Translations under genes and position numbers: made by a program
Shown: in pieces, positions 8,162 through 17,868 of the stretch
How the letters are laid out: each line of letters opens with the position of its first letter
Numbering within the stretch: the first letter of the stretch is position 1
The notes under the pieces: generated by a model
Databases searched by the model: none
The model's input: only the letters and a program-made list of their open reading frames with translations
What the model was told of the DNA's origin: nothing
Source: Longilinea arvoryzae
GTDB taxonomy: Bacteria > Chloroflexota > Anaerolineae > Anaerolineales > Anaerolineaceae
DNA length: 64,000 nucleotides
Assembly (NCBI RefSeq): GCF_001050235.1
Contig: NZ_DF967972.1
Coordinates: 2,865,901 to 2,929,900 of the forward strand
Direction of reading: 5' to 3'

Positions 8162-8472
8162 GCCTTGCCCCAACTGTCGTCATCCGGATACACATTTTCA
8201 AAAATCCTGCCAACGCGAGGCTCGGCCATCATTGGAGCAACGGCATCCCGCCAGCGAATGTAATGGGCGGTTTCGCGATGAGCCGCCTGGTCTTCTCTTT
8301 GACGGTACACTTCGACCAGAACGAAGCGGCAGGCATCTTCTTTTTGCTGAAGGGCATCGAATCGCATGACACCGGCTTCTTGAATACTGTTCCTGGCGTT
8401 GTCGAGTGTGGCTTTTTTGAATTCATCCAAAAATTCGGGTTTTACATGGATATCAACAAGAACGATGTGCAT
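8158..8472 (-). CDS. LsrG-like antibiotic-biosynthesis-monooxygenase (ABM) domain protein
   Basis: Small dimeric ferredoxin-like alpha-beta barrel of 104 aa. The order HIVLVDIHVKP, SIQEAGVMRFDALQ, RFVLVEVYR, AAHRETAHY resembles LsrG, which isomerises phosphorylated autoinducer-2 in enteric bacteria. GGAGGAGAGG precedes the ATG. It is translationally coupled to the Fe-dehydrogenase, which suggests both act on one small carbonyl compound. No lsrK, lsrR or lsrF homologues are visible nearby, so a true AI-2 role is unproven. Other ABM proteins are quinol monooxygenases or haem oxygenases. Confidence 0.82.
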   Translation of the reverse strand: MHIVLVDIHVKPEFLDEFKKATLDNARNSIQEAGVMRFDALQQKEDACRFVLVEVYRQREDQAAHRETAHYIRWRDAVAPMMAEPRVGRIFENVYPDDDSWGKA

Positions 8473-8554
8473 ACCTCTCCTCCGATATCAGGGTTCGGTG
8501 TAGATTCTAGTCCAATTTCCGCGATTTTTCCGGCGGTTCGGGGTTTTCTGCGGG

Positions 8555-8560
8555 TACAAT
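8555..8560 (+). promoter_or_regulatory. -10 box TACAAT, close to the start codon
   Basis: TACAAT ends 9 nt before the ATG of the pseudouridine synthase gene. The RNA would start within a few bases of the ATG, which suggests a leaderless message. Confidence 0.45.
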
Positions 8561-8569
8561 TTGATTACC

Positions 8570-9283
8570 ATGACCGCGCCAACCATTGAAATTCTTTTTC
8601 AGGACGAACATATTCTGGCGATCAATAAGCCGTCCGGCGTACTCTCGATTCCGGATGGCGGGCAATCTCAGGCCGAGCACGTCCGAAATTTGCTCGAGCC
8701 GCGATTTGGCCGCCTGTGGACCGTGCATCGATTGGACCGCGAGACGAGCGGCGTGCTCTTGCTCGCGCGCGACCTTGCCGCCCACCATGCCCTGAACGAT
8801 CAATTTGCTTCCCGGAATGTAAAGAAGGAATATCGCGCCATCGTATCCGGAACCCCCGATCTGGACACGTGGAGGATCGACCTCGCTTTACTAAAAAACG
8901 GCGACCGGAGTCACCGGACCATTATCGATCTCGAAGACGGAAAACCGGCCTCCACGACCGTAACGGTCCTTGAACGTTATCCGGGTGGGTATTCCCTGCT
9001 CAGCGTCAGACCTCACACTGGCTATACGCATCAAATCCGCGCCCACCTGGCGGCCTGTGGCTTGCCAATCCTTGGCGATCCACTCTATCAGGCCAAACCT
9101 CATGCGTCGATGCTTGATGAACTGCAAGTCGCTCCTGTCCGGCGCCCCGTTTTCGCCGACCGGCTTGGACTGCATGCCTTTACCATTCAATTTACCCATC
9201 CCGTCAGTCAGGTAGAGATGACACTCACGGCGCCGTATCCAGCCGATTTTTCTGCGGTCCTGTTGGAGGTCAAAACCGGGTAA
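8570..9283 (+). CDS. RluA-family RNA pseudouridine synthase
   Basis: Isomerises uridine to pseudouridine in rRNA or tRNA. The catalytic Asp is in VHRLDRETSGVLL. Further family motifs are the start LFQDEHILAINKPSGVL and GYTHQIRAHLAACGLPILGD. There is no S4 domain, and at 238 aa it is near the RluA/TruC short form. The ATG at 8570 is preferred over a TTG at 8561. No ribosome site is visible, in line with the close -10 box. The target site cannot be named. Confidence 0.9.
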   Translation: MTAPTIEILFQDEHILAINKPSGVLSIPDGGQSQAEHVRNLLEPRFGRLWTVHRLDRETSGVLLLARDLAAHHALNDQFASRNVKKEYRAIVSGTPDLDTWRIDLALLKNGDRSHRTIIDLEDGKPASTTVTVLERYPGGYSLLSVRPHTGYTHQIRAHLAACGLPILGDPLYQAKPHASMLDELQVAPVRRPVFADRLGLHAFTIQFTHPVSQVEMTLTAPYPADFSAVLLEVKTG

Positions 9284-9286
9284 ACG

Positions 9287-9324
9287 AAAGAGGAGCTGGA
9301 TTGACCCGGCTCCTCTTTTTTTTT
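9287..9324 (+). terminator. Intrinsic terminator after the pseudouridine synthase gene
   Basis: AAAGAGGAGC pairs with GCTCCTCTTT, followed by further Ts. It lies between convergent genes. Confidence 0.9.
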
Positions 9325-9346
9325 ACTTCAGATTCAACGGATTGCT

Positions 9347-11656
9347 CTACTCGAGCTCAGGAGCAGCTTTCTTGCTTCGGAGAATGGACCAGACCAATCC
9401 AGCCACCAGCACGAGGACGACAATCCAACCGCCCACGCCCAGGTGAGTGGCCTTGACAATGACCGGAGCGGCCAGCAAGCTCACCAGGTTCACCACCTTG
9501 ATCATCGGGTTGAGCGCCGGCCCCGCGGTATCCTTCAACGGATCGCCAACGGTATCTCCGACGACACCGGCCTTATGGCGTTCGGAGCCCTTGCCGGTAT
9601 TGGCGGACAAATCACGTGGCTCATCTTCGATGGATTTCTTGGCATTATCCCAGGCGCCGCCGGCATTTGCCATGAAGACTGCCAGCAGTTGGCCGCTGAG
9701 AATGACGCCCGCCAGGAAGCCACCCAACGCTTCGACCTGCAAGACCAATCCGACCAGCAACGGCATGCTAATCGCGATGATCGCCAGCGGGATGAGTTCC
9801 TTCTGCGCAGACCGGGTGGAGATGCTGACAACACGGGCATAATCCGGCTTGACAGTGCCTTCCATAATGCCCGGGATACGGAATTGCTTGCGGACTTCTT
9901 CCACAATTTGCCCGGCCGCACGAGTTACAGCCCGGATGGATAATGAACTAAACAGCCAGGGCAGCGCGCCACCCAACAACAGGCCAATGAAGACGCGCGT
10001 GTCGTTGATGCGAATGCCCGTAAAGGCCAGCCGTAATTGTTCGGAAACGCCCAGGCCTTCCTGAACGCGACCCACATCCGTGGTATACGAGGCGAACAGG
10101 CTGACGGCGGCGATGACAGCCGAGGCAATCGCAACACCCTTGGTAATAGCCTTGGTGGTGTTGCCCACGGCATCCAGGTCTGCCATAATCTGGCGGGCCT
10201 TCAAAGTCTCTTCATCCGTCTGGTCATGCCAGGCCATTTCGGCAATGCCATTCGCGTTGTCCGAAATCGGGCCGTAAGAGTCCATGGCAACGTTGTTGCC
10301 GGTGTGGCTGAGCATACCGATGCCAACCATGGCCACCGCATACAGCACATAGACAGCGCCATCTGCGGAGTACAGCAGCAGAGCGAACACGAAGGATATG
10401 GCGATGACGATCAGAGCCCAGACGGAGGATTCCATACCCACCGAAAGACCGGAGAGAATGGTTGTAGCTGCGCCTGTCTTGGTCGAGCGGACGATTTCCT
10501 TTACAGGTTCACGCTTGGTCGAGGTGAAGTAAGAGGTCAGCGGGTTGAACGCAACCGCCAGGCCGACGCCAATCGTGGTCAGCATACCCATGCGCCAATC
10601 ATGAGCGTACAGGAAGGACAGCAGGAAAGCCCATAAAACGGTGTTGACGCTCGAGACTTCATACGAACGGAACATCGATTCTTCCGCGTCATGAGAGCGC
10701 AGGAACTTGATCGGGAACTTCTCCCAGATCGGTACGGTGAACGTTCCGATGATCGAGCTGATCACACCAATTGCGCGGATGATCAACGGATACACGATCC
10801 ATTTGATGTCCTGCGTCATGGAATAAAGGGAAAGGCCCAGGATCAAGGCGGACACGATGGTGACTTCATAACTCTCGAAAATATCGGCGGCCATGCCGGC
10901 GCAGTCGCCCACGTTATCGCCGACCAGGTCAGCGACCACGGCTGCATTCCGGGGATCGTCTTCCGGGATATCTTTCTCGACCTTGCCTACCAGGTCTGCG
11001 CCGACATCAGCGGCCTTCGTGTAAATACCGCCGCCCACGCGCATGAAAAGCGCAATCAATGTACCGCCGAAACCAAAGCCCAGCAATGCATCCGGTGCTG
11101 CGCGGCCGAAGATAATAAAGATCACCGTGCCGCCCAACAACCCCAATCCATCGGTAAGCATACCGGTAATCGTACCGGCATAATAGGCGATGGAAAGGGA
11201 TTCGTTGAAACTACGTCGTGATGCAGAGGCTGAACGTACGCTGGCCTGAATTGCCATGCGCATGCCCAACTGTCCAACGGTCATACTAAAAAAAGCGCCA
11301 ACGACGAATGCGATGGCGCGGCCAAAAGCGATGACGTTGCGAGCTTTATCACCAAATTCGACCGTCGCCTCAGACGATGGCTCTGCAACATAAACGGATA
11401 GGAATAATGCCACTACCAATAACAAAATGGCGGGCAAAATGGTTTTCAACTGGCGGGAAAGATAACTATCCGCCCCCACACGAATTGCATTCCAAACATC
11501 CTGCATTGGTTTCGTACCGGTATCATGCTTTAATACTGTTCCACGCAATAACCATGCGTATAACAGGCTGATAAGGGCCGTTATCAATACACCTACAATT
11601 GCCCATTGTTCAAACGGCGTTGTTAAGCCGTGCCTCGAAAGGCCTAGAATATCCAT
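9347..11656 (-). CDS. hppA: Membrane-bound proton-translocating pyrophosphatase
   Basis: Integral membrane enzyme of 769 aa that couples PPi hydrolysis to H+ (in some members Na+) pumping. The signature segments are YTKAADVGADLVGKVE, DNVGDCAGMAAD and YGPISDNANGIAEM, with many hydrophobic helices. The GNTTKA motif carries Lys where K+-dependent enzymes have Ala, which marks the K+-independent class, normally H+ pumps. GGAGGTACC precedes the ATG. A minus-strand promoter lies about 80 nt upstream. The enzyme lets the cell recover energy from PPi made during biosynthesis. Confidence 0.96.
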   Translation of the reverse strand: MDILGLSRHGLTTPFEQWAIVGVLITALISLLYAWLLRGTVLKHDTGTKPMQDVWNAIRVGADSYLSRQLKTILPAILLLVVALFLSVYVAEPSSEATVEFGDKARNVIAFGRAIAFVVGAFFSMTVGQLGMRMAIQASVRSASASRRSFNESLSIAYYAGTITGMLTDGLGLLGGTVIFIIFGRAAPDALLGFGFGGTLIALFMRVGGGIYTKAADVGADLVGKVEKDIPEDDPRNAAVVADLVGDNVGDCAGMAADIFESYEVTIVSALILGLSLYSMTQDIKWIVYPLIIRAIGVISSIIGTFTVPIWEKFPIKFLRSHDAEESMFRSYEVSSVNTVLWAFLLSFLYAHDWRMGMLTTIGVGLAVAFNPLTSYFTSTKREPVKEIVRSTKTGAATTILSGLSVGMESSVWALIVIAISFVFALLLYSADGAVYVLYAVAMVGIGMLSHTGNNVAMDSYGPISDNANGIAEMAWHDQTDEETLKARQIMADLDAVGNTTKAITKGVAIASAVIAAVSLFASYTTDVGRVQEGLGVSEQLRLAFTGIRINDTRVFIGLLLGGALPWLFSSLSIRAVTRAAGQIVEEVRKQFRIPGIMEGTVKPDYARVVSISTRSAQKELIPLAIIAISMPLLVGLVLQVEALGGFLAGVILSGQLLAVFMANAGGAWDNAKKSIEDEPRDLSANTGKGSERHKAGVVGDTVGDPLKDTAGPALNPMIKVVNLVSLLAAPVIVKATHLGVGGWIVVLVLVAGLVWSILRSKKAAPELE

Positions 11657-11737
11657 GGTACCTCCATAAGAATTAATGGAACAAAGGGAATATGTTTATA
11701 TGACAACTTCCGATCCATAGGAAATTGCATCCCAATC

Positions 11738-11765
11738 ATTTTATCCTTTCAACCGCAAAAGTCAA
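11738..11765 (-). promoter_or_regulatory. Promoter of hppA
   Basis: Read on the minus strand: TTGACT (11765-11760), a 16-nt spacer and TAAAAT (11743-11738). It is well placed for hppA with a leader of about 75 nt. Confidence 0.65.
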
Positions 11766-11809
11766 CGGTCTTTCATACATTAACATTTGATTAGAATATC
11801 GAAAACCAG

Positions 11810-11839
11810 TTGACTTTCAGGTTATGGCTGTTGTATATT
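11810..11839 (+). promoter_or_regulatory. Promoter of the sigma factor gene
   Basis: TTGACT (11810-11815), an 18-nt spacer and TATATT (11834-11839). The RNA would carry a leader of about 265 nt before the sigma factor ATG. I see no known riboswitch in that leader. Confidence 0.65.
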
Positions 11840-12112
11840 GTTATGCGGCTATTTTTCAGCCTAGAATCTATTACAGGCCAAGTACTGATTACATTGAATA
11901 GATGTAATTTAATGACCTCTTATTGTTTGGAAGGATACAGTCAAAACTAAATACTGAACCGGCCAGGATTTTTACGACGGGATTCCGATCATCCCCCTGA
12001 CGCGTGTCGTAGGTATTGAATTTTAACCCTAAACTGTGTATTCTGAATTGATCAAACATGTAAAGATAAACACAGGTATCTGTGATGCTGCAGAGAGGTT
12101 GCTTTTAGATCT

Positions 12113-13315
12113 ATGGATGATCCTTTGATTAATGTGGTTGATGAAGAGGATGAAGAATTCCCAGCAATTGCCCGTCTGGTCGAATTAGGCCGTCAAAAGA
12201 CCTTTGTGACCATCGACGACATTCTGCACTTCTTCCCAGATGCCGAACAGGACATCGAGCAATTGGAAGAGGCCTTTGCTGCTTTAATGAGTGCTGGCGT
12301 ACCTTACGTGGAAGACGAGCCGACCCTGGAAGAACCCAGTGAAGATGAATTGGTGGGCGGCGAAGAAACGGAACGCCAGATTCAAATCGACGACCTCGAG
12401 AATATCGACACGGACGACACCATCGGCCTCTACCTCAAAGAGGTCAGCCGGGTTCCCCTGCTGACCGCCGAGGAGGAAGTGGAACTGGCCCAGCGCATCG
12501 AACGCGGTCGTATGGCCCGTGAAGAATTGGCGCGCGCGAACGTAAACGTTCGCCGTCGCACCGAACTGCGCCGTCTGATCGAAGATGGTTGGACCGCCCG
12601 CGAGCATCTCATCACCGCCAATTCCCGTCTGGTCATCAGCGTCGCCAAGAAGTACATGGGCCGCGGGGTGCCGTTCCTGGATCTGATTCAGGAAGGCAAT
12701 ATTGGCCTGATCCGCGCTACGAAGAAATTCGATTATCGGCGCGGGCACAAATTCAGCACGTATGCCACATGGTGGATTCGCCAGGCGGTGACGCGCGCCA
12801 TTGCCGATCAGGGCCGCACCATCCGCGTTCCGGTGCATATGGGCGACCAGATCAACAAATTGCTGCGCGTCCAACACCAGCTGACCCAACGCCTGGGCCG
12901 CGAACCCTCCGTCGACGAATTGGCGTCTGCCCTGGAAGTGCCGCCCAAAAAGGTGGAAAACATGATCCAGGTGGCTCGCCGGCCGCTGTCACTGGAAACG
13001 CCAACCGATGACGAGGAGGACTCAGTTCTCGGTGACTTCATCGAGGATGTGGATACCGCGCCGCCGGATGAATCGGCCACCTACAATCTCCTGCGCGAAC
13101 ATCTCGAAGAGGTGCTCAACAGCCTGCCGCCGCGTGAAGTGCGCATTTTGCAGCTTCGCTACGGTCTTCTGGATGGGCAAGCTTATACATTGGAAGAGGT
13201 CGGTCGTAAGATGGGCGTCACCCGTGAGCGGGTCCGCCAGATCGAAGCCCAGGCCTTGAGCCGGCTGCGCCACCCCTCCATTCGCCGCAAATTACGCGAT
13301 TATTTGGGCGAATAA
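12113..13315 (+). CDS. rpoD: Primary-type RNA polymerase sigma-70 factor (RpoD/SigA)
   Basis: Sigma factor of 400 aa with region 1.1-like acidic N terminus ([16 protein letters not shown]), region 1.2 ([18 protein letters not shown]), region 2 ([19 protein letters not shown] stretch, [31 protein letters not shown]), region 3 and region 4 with the -35 helix ([21 protein letters not shown]). Complete regions 2-4 and the GDFIEDVD segment point to a primary or very close group 2 factor. The ATG is set by an upstream in-frame stop; GAGAGG lies rather far (14 nt) from it. A terminator follows at once, so it is transcribed alone. Confidence 0.93.
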   Translation: MDDPLINVVDEEDEEFPAIARLVELGRQKTFVTIDDILHFFPDAEQDIEQLEEAFAALMSAGVPYVEDEPTLEEPSEDELVGGEETERQIQIDDLENIDTDDTIGLYLKEVSRVPLLTAEEEVELAQRIERGRMAREELARANVNVRRRTELRRLIEDGWTAREHLITANSRLVISVAKKYMGRGVPFLDLIQEGNIGLIRATKKFDYRRGHKFSTYATWWIRQAVTRAIADQGRTIRVPVHMGDQINKLLRVQHQLTQRLGREPSVDELASALEVPPKKVENMIQVARRPLSLETPTDDEEDSVLGDFIEDVDTAPPDESATYNLLREHLEEVLNSLPPREVRILQLRYGLLDGQAYTLEEVGRKMGVTRERVRQIEAQALSRLRHPSIRRKLRDYLGE

Positions 13316-13333
13316 CCCACTTCTGACATCGAA

Positions 13334-13367
13334 AAACGCTGCATTTACCCGAATGCAGCGTTTTTTT
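13334..13367 (+). terminator. Intrinsic terminator of the sigma factor gene
   Basis: AAACGCTGCATT and AATGCAGCGTTT form a 12-bp stem with a 6-nt loop, followed by a T-run. Confidence 0.95.
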
Positions 13368-13452
13368 GATCACGCTTTACAATTCTTACAACCGATCCGT
13401 TAGGCTTGCTAAATCAAATAAGTTGATGCATACTATTTACGGGAGGCTAGCC

Positions 13453-16400
13453 ATGGCGAAAATTCCACTGCGTGCATACAATCGGGAGATCGAGAATCTG
13501 ATCAACCGCGGACAAATCGATGAAGCGGTTGGCCATTGCAAACATATTCTCAGGTTCTTCCCGAAGCATATTGATACCTATCGGTTGTTGGGAAAAGCTT
13601 ATCTCGAAGGCCAGCATTACAGTGAAGCATCGGACGTTCTGCAGAGAGTATTATCCTGCATTCCGGATGATTTTGTCTCACAAATCGGTATGAGCATCAT
13701 TCGGGAGGATGAAGGCAACCTGGATGCCGCCATCTGGCATATGGAACGCGCCTTCGAAGTCCAACCCGCCAATACAGCGGTGCAGGGCGAATTACGGCGC
13801 CTATATGGCCGGCGAGATGGCATTGAGCCCCCCAAAGTTCGGTTGACTCGCGGCGCATTGGTCCGCATGTATGCACGTGGCGAGTTGTACCAACAGGCCA
13901 TTGGAGAAATCCGGGCCGCGCTGGCTGAAGATCCCAAGCGAATTGATATCGAAGTCATTCTGGCGCAGATGTACTTCTTCTCCGCCATGAAAGTGGAAGC
14001 CACCGAAGTCTGCAGCCGCCTGATTACAAAACTCCCATTTTGCTTCGAGGCCAACCGGATTTTAGCGGAAATCCTCCCCGAGACCGCCCGCGCCGAGGAT
14101 GCCAAGATTTACCAGCAACGCGTGGATGCCATGGAACCCTACATGGCTTACCTATCCAAAAATACACCCACACTGGCTGATGTTCCGGATAATGTGGTCA
14201 CATTGGACCGCCTGGAATGGGAGGCTTCCGAAACCACAGCCCAGAAGCCGGAATGGGCTCGTACCGTTGGAATTGAATGGGAAGAACAGCAGGAATCCCT
14301 GCCGGAATGGATGGCTTCCGCGCCTGAAGCGTTAAGCGGTGAAATGCCGATCGCGGATGAGAGCGCGCACCCAAATATCGCCCAGTCCAATGCCGAACAG
14401 AGCCAGTCCGCTCAACAGGCATCGCAAACGCCGGAGGCCGGCGGCGAAGAAATCCCCGAATGGATGAAAGCGGCCGGCTGGGGAAAATCGACCGGCCCAG
14501 AAACGCCTCCATCGGAAAGCGCATTCCTGGAGGACGATTCGGCGGGCGAAGGTATCGCCAGCGGCAATATTCCGGATTGGCTGCAAGCCATGGCGCCTCA
14601 AGAATCCTCAGATGAAAGCGCGCAGCCTGAAGATCAGGCACGACTGGACCTGTTGGCCAACCTCCTCCCGCAAAACAACCCGCTCGGGGAAGATCAATCC
14701 CGGACCGGCGAGTTCGCTCAAGATATAGCCGGCGGTTCCGACCTGCCGAACTGGATGAAACCCGAAAACGCCGTTCCCGAGGCGCCGTCCTTCGAACCGG
14801 CTGCCGCCGAAACCCCGGACTGGATGAAATCCGAAAATACCGCTCCCGAAGCGCCGTCAATCGAACCGGCCGGCGACGAAACCCCGGACTGGATGAAGTC
14901 CATGGGAACACCTGCTTCCGAAGCAGCCAATGATGAAATGCCGGATTGGATGAAATCTTCTGGCATACCTGCTTCCGAAGCAGCCAAAGATGAAATGCCG
15001 GATTGGATGAAATCCTCCGAAACCCCTGCTTCCGAACCGGTTGAGGATGAGACCCCGGACTGGTTGAAAACAATTGCTTCATCCGCTGAAGCTGGCCAAT
15101 CTGCCGAACAAGAGGGCGCCGAGATGCCGGATTGGCTGAAATCCGAAGAAGCGCCTGTCCAGACGGAAACTCCTCAAGACGAAACACCATTCACCCCGGC
15201 CGCGTCCGAAAATCCGGAATTGCAGCCCATTGCGTCCGAAGAACAACCGGTGCCTGAGATTCCGTCCCAGCCGGCCAGTGCGCCTGCTTCAGAAAACCCG
15301 GATGACGCTTTTGCCTGGCTCGAGGCTCTGGCAACCCGTCAGGGCGCCGCGGAAGAAACCCTCCTCACCAAACCCGAAGACCGCACAGAAACTCCACCCG
15401 ACTGGCTACAACAGGCCAGCCAATCGGAACCGCCGGTCCCGGCAACGTCACAACCCGTCGATCGCCCGGCTGCCGAGGCTACCGAAACTGGCGCCGAAGA
15501 ACTTGAAAATGAAGTTCCGGATTGGTTGAAGGAATTGGAGAGTGATTCCACCGCCGAGACGCCCGATTTCGGCAATCTATCGCCGGCCGATCAGGCCGCG
15601 CCGGAGCCCGTCGAAACACCGGCGGTCGAAACGCCGGAAACCTCGCTTCCAGTCGCTGAAACGGGCGGGAGCGAAGAAATTCCGGATTGGTTGAAAGCCG
15701 CGCCGGAGAGTGATGAAGAAGCTCTCGAGAGTGAAAACCCGGCCATTTCCCCGGAAACCGAACAACCTCAACCGGTCGAAAAGACCGAACCGCAAGAGCA
15801 GCCCGCGGCGGAAACCTCACTACCCGAAATGTCCGGGTTGGATTCCGATTCTGCTTTTGCCTGGTTGGAATCTCTGGCTGCCAAACAGGGCGCCGATGAA
15901 GAGACCCTGCTGGTAAAACCCGAAGAGCGCCTGGAGACACCCCCCGATTGGGTAAAGCAGCAAATGTCGGAACCTCAACCCGAATCGGCGGTTCCTCCCA
16001 CCGCGCCCGAAGAAGTACCACCCACCCTGCCGGCCGAACCTGAACCGGCTACCCCGGAGCTGCCGGATTGGTTGGCATCCAAAGATGAAGAAGTCGAGAC
16101 CGGCGCGGCTCCCCAGGAGAGCGTGCCTGCCTGGCTAAAAGAATCCACCGAAACCGCAGAAGAATCCAAGGCAGAAGAAGCACCTGCATCGGGTCTTCCG
16201 GATTGGTTAACAACGAACGAACCCCCGGTTGATGAAGCGGCCGCCCCGGTTGCTGAGAGTCCCCTCGAAACGCCGTCCGCCAGCGCAGAAATTCCAACTG
16301 CCGGCGCAGATGATGCGTTTGCCTGGTTGGAATCGTTGGCCGCAAAACAGGGCGCGGACGAAGAAACCCTGTTGCTCAAGCCGGAAGATCGCGTCGAGAC

Positions 16401-17058
16401 GCCGCCGGAGTGGGTCACCGAGCAAGCTGCCGAATCTCAACCTGCCCCTGAGGCCGTCGAAGAACCCGAATTGATTCCGGAAAAGGCCCCGGTCCCGGAA
16501 GCCGAAGAACAATCCGCTTCGGAAGACATGCCGGATTGGCTGAAGGACCTGGAGATCAGCTCGGAAGAAACGAATGCCGCCATCGATCTCGCCTTCCAAC
16601 AACCCCTCGATAAGGATGAAAACTCCTCTGTAAAGGCCGATGCTGAAAACGCGTGGATGCGGGAATTGCCCGAAACCAGTCTCCCGGAGCAAGAGACAAC
16701 ACAACCCGCCGAAGAATCCGCGGCTGAAATCACCCACCCGGTGCCAGTGGCGCCCGTCGCCGCGCACGTTCCCACGCCTGAACCCGCTCAGGAAGTCGCG
16801 ATCGACGTCCAGACCGTGCTCAGTCGCGCCAGATCAGCCTTAAAGCGAGGAAAGACACAGGAAGCCGTCGTAGACTACCTGACTCTCATCCAAAACAACC
16901 AGGCGCTGGAGGAGACCCTACAGGACCTCAAGGAAGCGGTTTACCAGCACCCGGTGGATATTGACCTGTGGCAGACGATCGGTGATGTATATGCGCATTC
17001 CAGCCGTCTGCAGGATGCCCTGGACGCTTATACCAAGGCAGAAGAATTACTCAGATAA
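13453..17058 (+). CDS. Large TPR protein with repeated PDW(L/M)K motifs
   Basis: A 1201-aa protein in three parts. The N-terminal 250 residues are TPR-like helices (IDEAVGHCKHILRFFP, YRLLGKAYLEGQHYSEA). The central 850 residues are Glu/Pro/Ala-rich and low complexity, with many copies of PDWMKS, PDWLK or PEWM, plus three copies of a longer module AFAWLEsLAaKQGAdEETLL near 15308, 15853 and 16314. The C terminus has another TPR pair (SRLQDALDAYTKAEELL). GGGAGG before the ATG at 13453 sets the start. The sequence looks like a scaffold with many short docking motifs; the partner is unknown. It ends next to ndk. Confidence 0.85.
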   Translation: MAKIPLRAYNREIENLINRGQIDEAVGHCKHILRFFPKHIDTYRLLGKAYLEGQHYSEASDVLQRVLSCIPDDFVSQIGMSIIREDEGNLDAAIWHMERAFEVQPANTAVQGELRRLYGRRDGIEPPKVRLTRGALVRMYARGELYQQAIGEIRAALAEDPKRIDIEVILAQMYFFSAMKVEATEVCSRLITKLPFCFEANRILAEILPETARAEDAKIYQQRVDAMEPYMAYLSKNTPTLADVPDNVVTLDRLEWEASETTAQKPEWARTVGIEWEEQQESLPEWMASAPEALSGEMPIADESAHPNIAQSNAEQSQSAQQASQTPEAGGEEIPEWMKAAGWGKSTGPETPPSESAFLEDDSAGEGIASGNIPDWLQAMAPQESSDESAQPEDQARLDLLANLLPQNNPLGEDQSRTGEFAQDIAGGSDLPNWMKPENAVPEAPSFEPAAAETPDWMKSENTAPEAPSIEPAGDETPDWMKSMGTPASEAANDEMPDWMKSSGIPASEAAKDEMPDWMKSSETPASEPVEDETPDWLKTIASSAEAGQSAEQEGAEMPDWLKSEEAPVQTETPQDETPFTPAASENPELQPIASEEQPVPEIPSQPASAPASENPDDAFAWLEALATRQGAAEETLLTKPEDRTETPPDWLQQASQSEPPVPATSQPVDRPAAEATETGAEELENEVPDWLKELESDSTAETPDFGNLSPADQAAPEPVETPAVETPETSLPVAETGGSEEIPDWLKAAPESDEEALESENPAISPETEQPQPVEKTEPQEQPAAETSLPEMSGLDSDSAFAWLESLAAKQGADEETLLVKPEERLETPPDWVKQQMSEPQPESAVPPTAPEEVPPTLPAEPEPATPELPDWLASKDEEVETGAAPQESVPAWLKESTETAEESKAEEAPASGLPDWLTTNEPPVDEAAAPVAESPLETPSASAEIPTAGADDAFAWLESLAAKQGADEETLLLKPEDRVETPPEWVTEQAAESQPAPEAVEEPELIPEKAPVPEAEEQSASEDMPDWLKDLEISSEETNAAIDLAFQQPLDKDENSSVKADAENAWMRELPETSLPEQETTQPAEESAAEITHPVPVAPVAAHVPTPEPAQEVAIDVQTVLSRARSALKRGKTQEAVVDYLTLIQNNQALEETLQDLKEAVYQHPVDIDLWQTIGDVYAHSSRLQDALDAYTKAEELLR

Positions 17059-17073
17059 TTTTTGGAGGAGATT

Positions 17074-17529
17074 TTGGAACGGACTTTTGTAATGGTAAAA
17101 CCAGACGGCGTTCAACGTGGTCTGGCGGGTGAAGTAATTTTACGACTCGAACGCCGGGGGTTGAAATTGGTCGGCGCGAAATTCATGCAGGTCAGTCGTG
17201 AACTGGCTGAAACCCATTACGCGGTGCATAAAGGCAAGCCCTTCTATGAAGGCCTGGTCCGGTATATCACCTCGGCTCCGGTAATGGCGATGGTCTGGGA
17301 GGGTCCCAACGCCATTCAGGCCGTGCGGCAAACCATGGGCGCCACCCGCCCCACCGAGGCTGCACCCGGAACCGTGCGCCACGATTTTGCGCTCGAAGTG
17401 GGCCGCAATCTGACGCATGCATCCGACGGCCCTGAGACCGCCGTTGCAGAAATCGGACTCTGGTTCAAACCATCTGAACTGGTTTCATGGGACCGCGCCA
17501 CAGACGATTGGATTATGGGTTCGAATTAA
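17074..17529 (+). CDS. ndk: Nucleoside diphosphate kinase
   Basis: Transfers the gamma phosphate between NTPs and NDPs via a phosphohistidine. The start [13 protein letters not shown], the MVWEGPNAI segment and the active-site region [14 protein letters not shown] with the catalytic His all fit; at 151 aa it is a normal length. I choose TTG at 17074, since GGAGG lies 5 nt before it. A TTG at 17062 would add four residues before the conserved start. It is 15 nt downstream of the TPR gene, so probably the same transcript. A hairpin terminator follows. Confidence 0.95.
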   Translation: MERTFVMVKPDGVQRGLAGEVILRLERRGLKLVGAKFMQVSRELAETHYAVHKGKPFYEGLVRYITSAPVMAMVWEGPNAIQAVRQTMGATRPTEAAPGTVRHDFALEVGRNLTHASDGPETAVAEIGLWFKPSELVSWDRATDDWIMGSN

Positions 17530-17541
17530 CCGCGATACCCC

Positions 17542-17580
17542 CCTTGCTCCACGGTGATTGTACCGTGGAGCAAGGTTAAC
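17542..17580 (+). terminator. Hairpin terminator after ndk
   Basis: A perfect 14-bp stem (CCTTGCTCCACGGT with its complement at 17562-17575) around a 6-nt loop. The T tract is weak (TTAACCTTCTT), so it may act partly as an RNA-stabilising end. Confidence 0.65.
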
Positions 17581-17621
17581 CTTCTTCCCTTCCATCATAA
17601 CGCATGCATGATCTTTGTAAC

Positions 17622-17649
17622 TTGACGCGTTCTTCTCAAACCGTAGAAT
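17622..17649 (+). promoter_or_regulatory. Promoter of the first Liv importer operon
   Basis: TTGACG (17622-17627), a 16-nt spacer and TAGAAT (17644-17649). The leader to the binding-protein ATG would be about 210 nt and contains an imperfect CCTCTTGG/CAAGAGG hairpin near 17730-17755. No known riboswitch is recognised in it. Confidence 0.6.
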
Positions 17650-17868
17650 GATTACGGAAATTGATACGGTTCGTCCCCTTTTCTCCATTCACCATCAACT
17701 TAACATCACCGCTTCTGCTCGTCCTCTTGGTTTTGGGTAACAAGCTCAAGAGGAACTTCAACCGTTCTGTCAAGTGCCTTGACGAAAGGAGGTTGATATT
17801 CCCCGATTCTTGCCAAAAACAGTCTTCGACCCAAACTGCTAGATTAATATTCCATGGAGGAATCCCAA

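Noticed and set aside
10037..10636. 199-codon plus-strand frame inside hppA
   Set aside because: It is a codon-bias shadow of the pyrophosphatase gene; composition is His/Gln/Gly-rich and no ribosome site is present.
14198..15190. 330-codon minus-strand frame inside the TPR/PDWLK gene
   Set aside because: The Arg/Pro-rich product is the reverse reading of the Glu/Pro repeats.
17650..17868. Possible riboswitch in the first liv leader
   Set aside because: One weak hairpin is visible, but no block of any riboswitch class I know.
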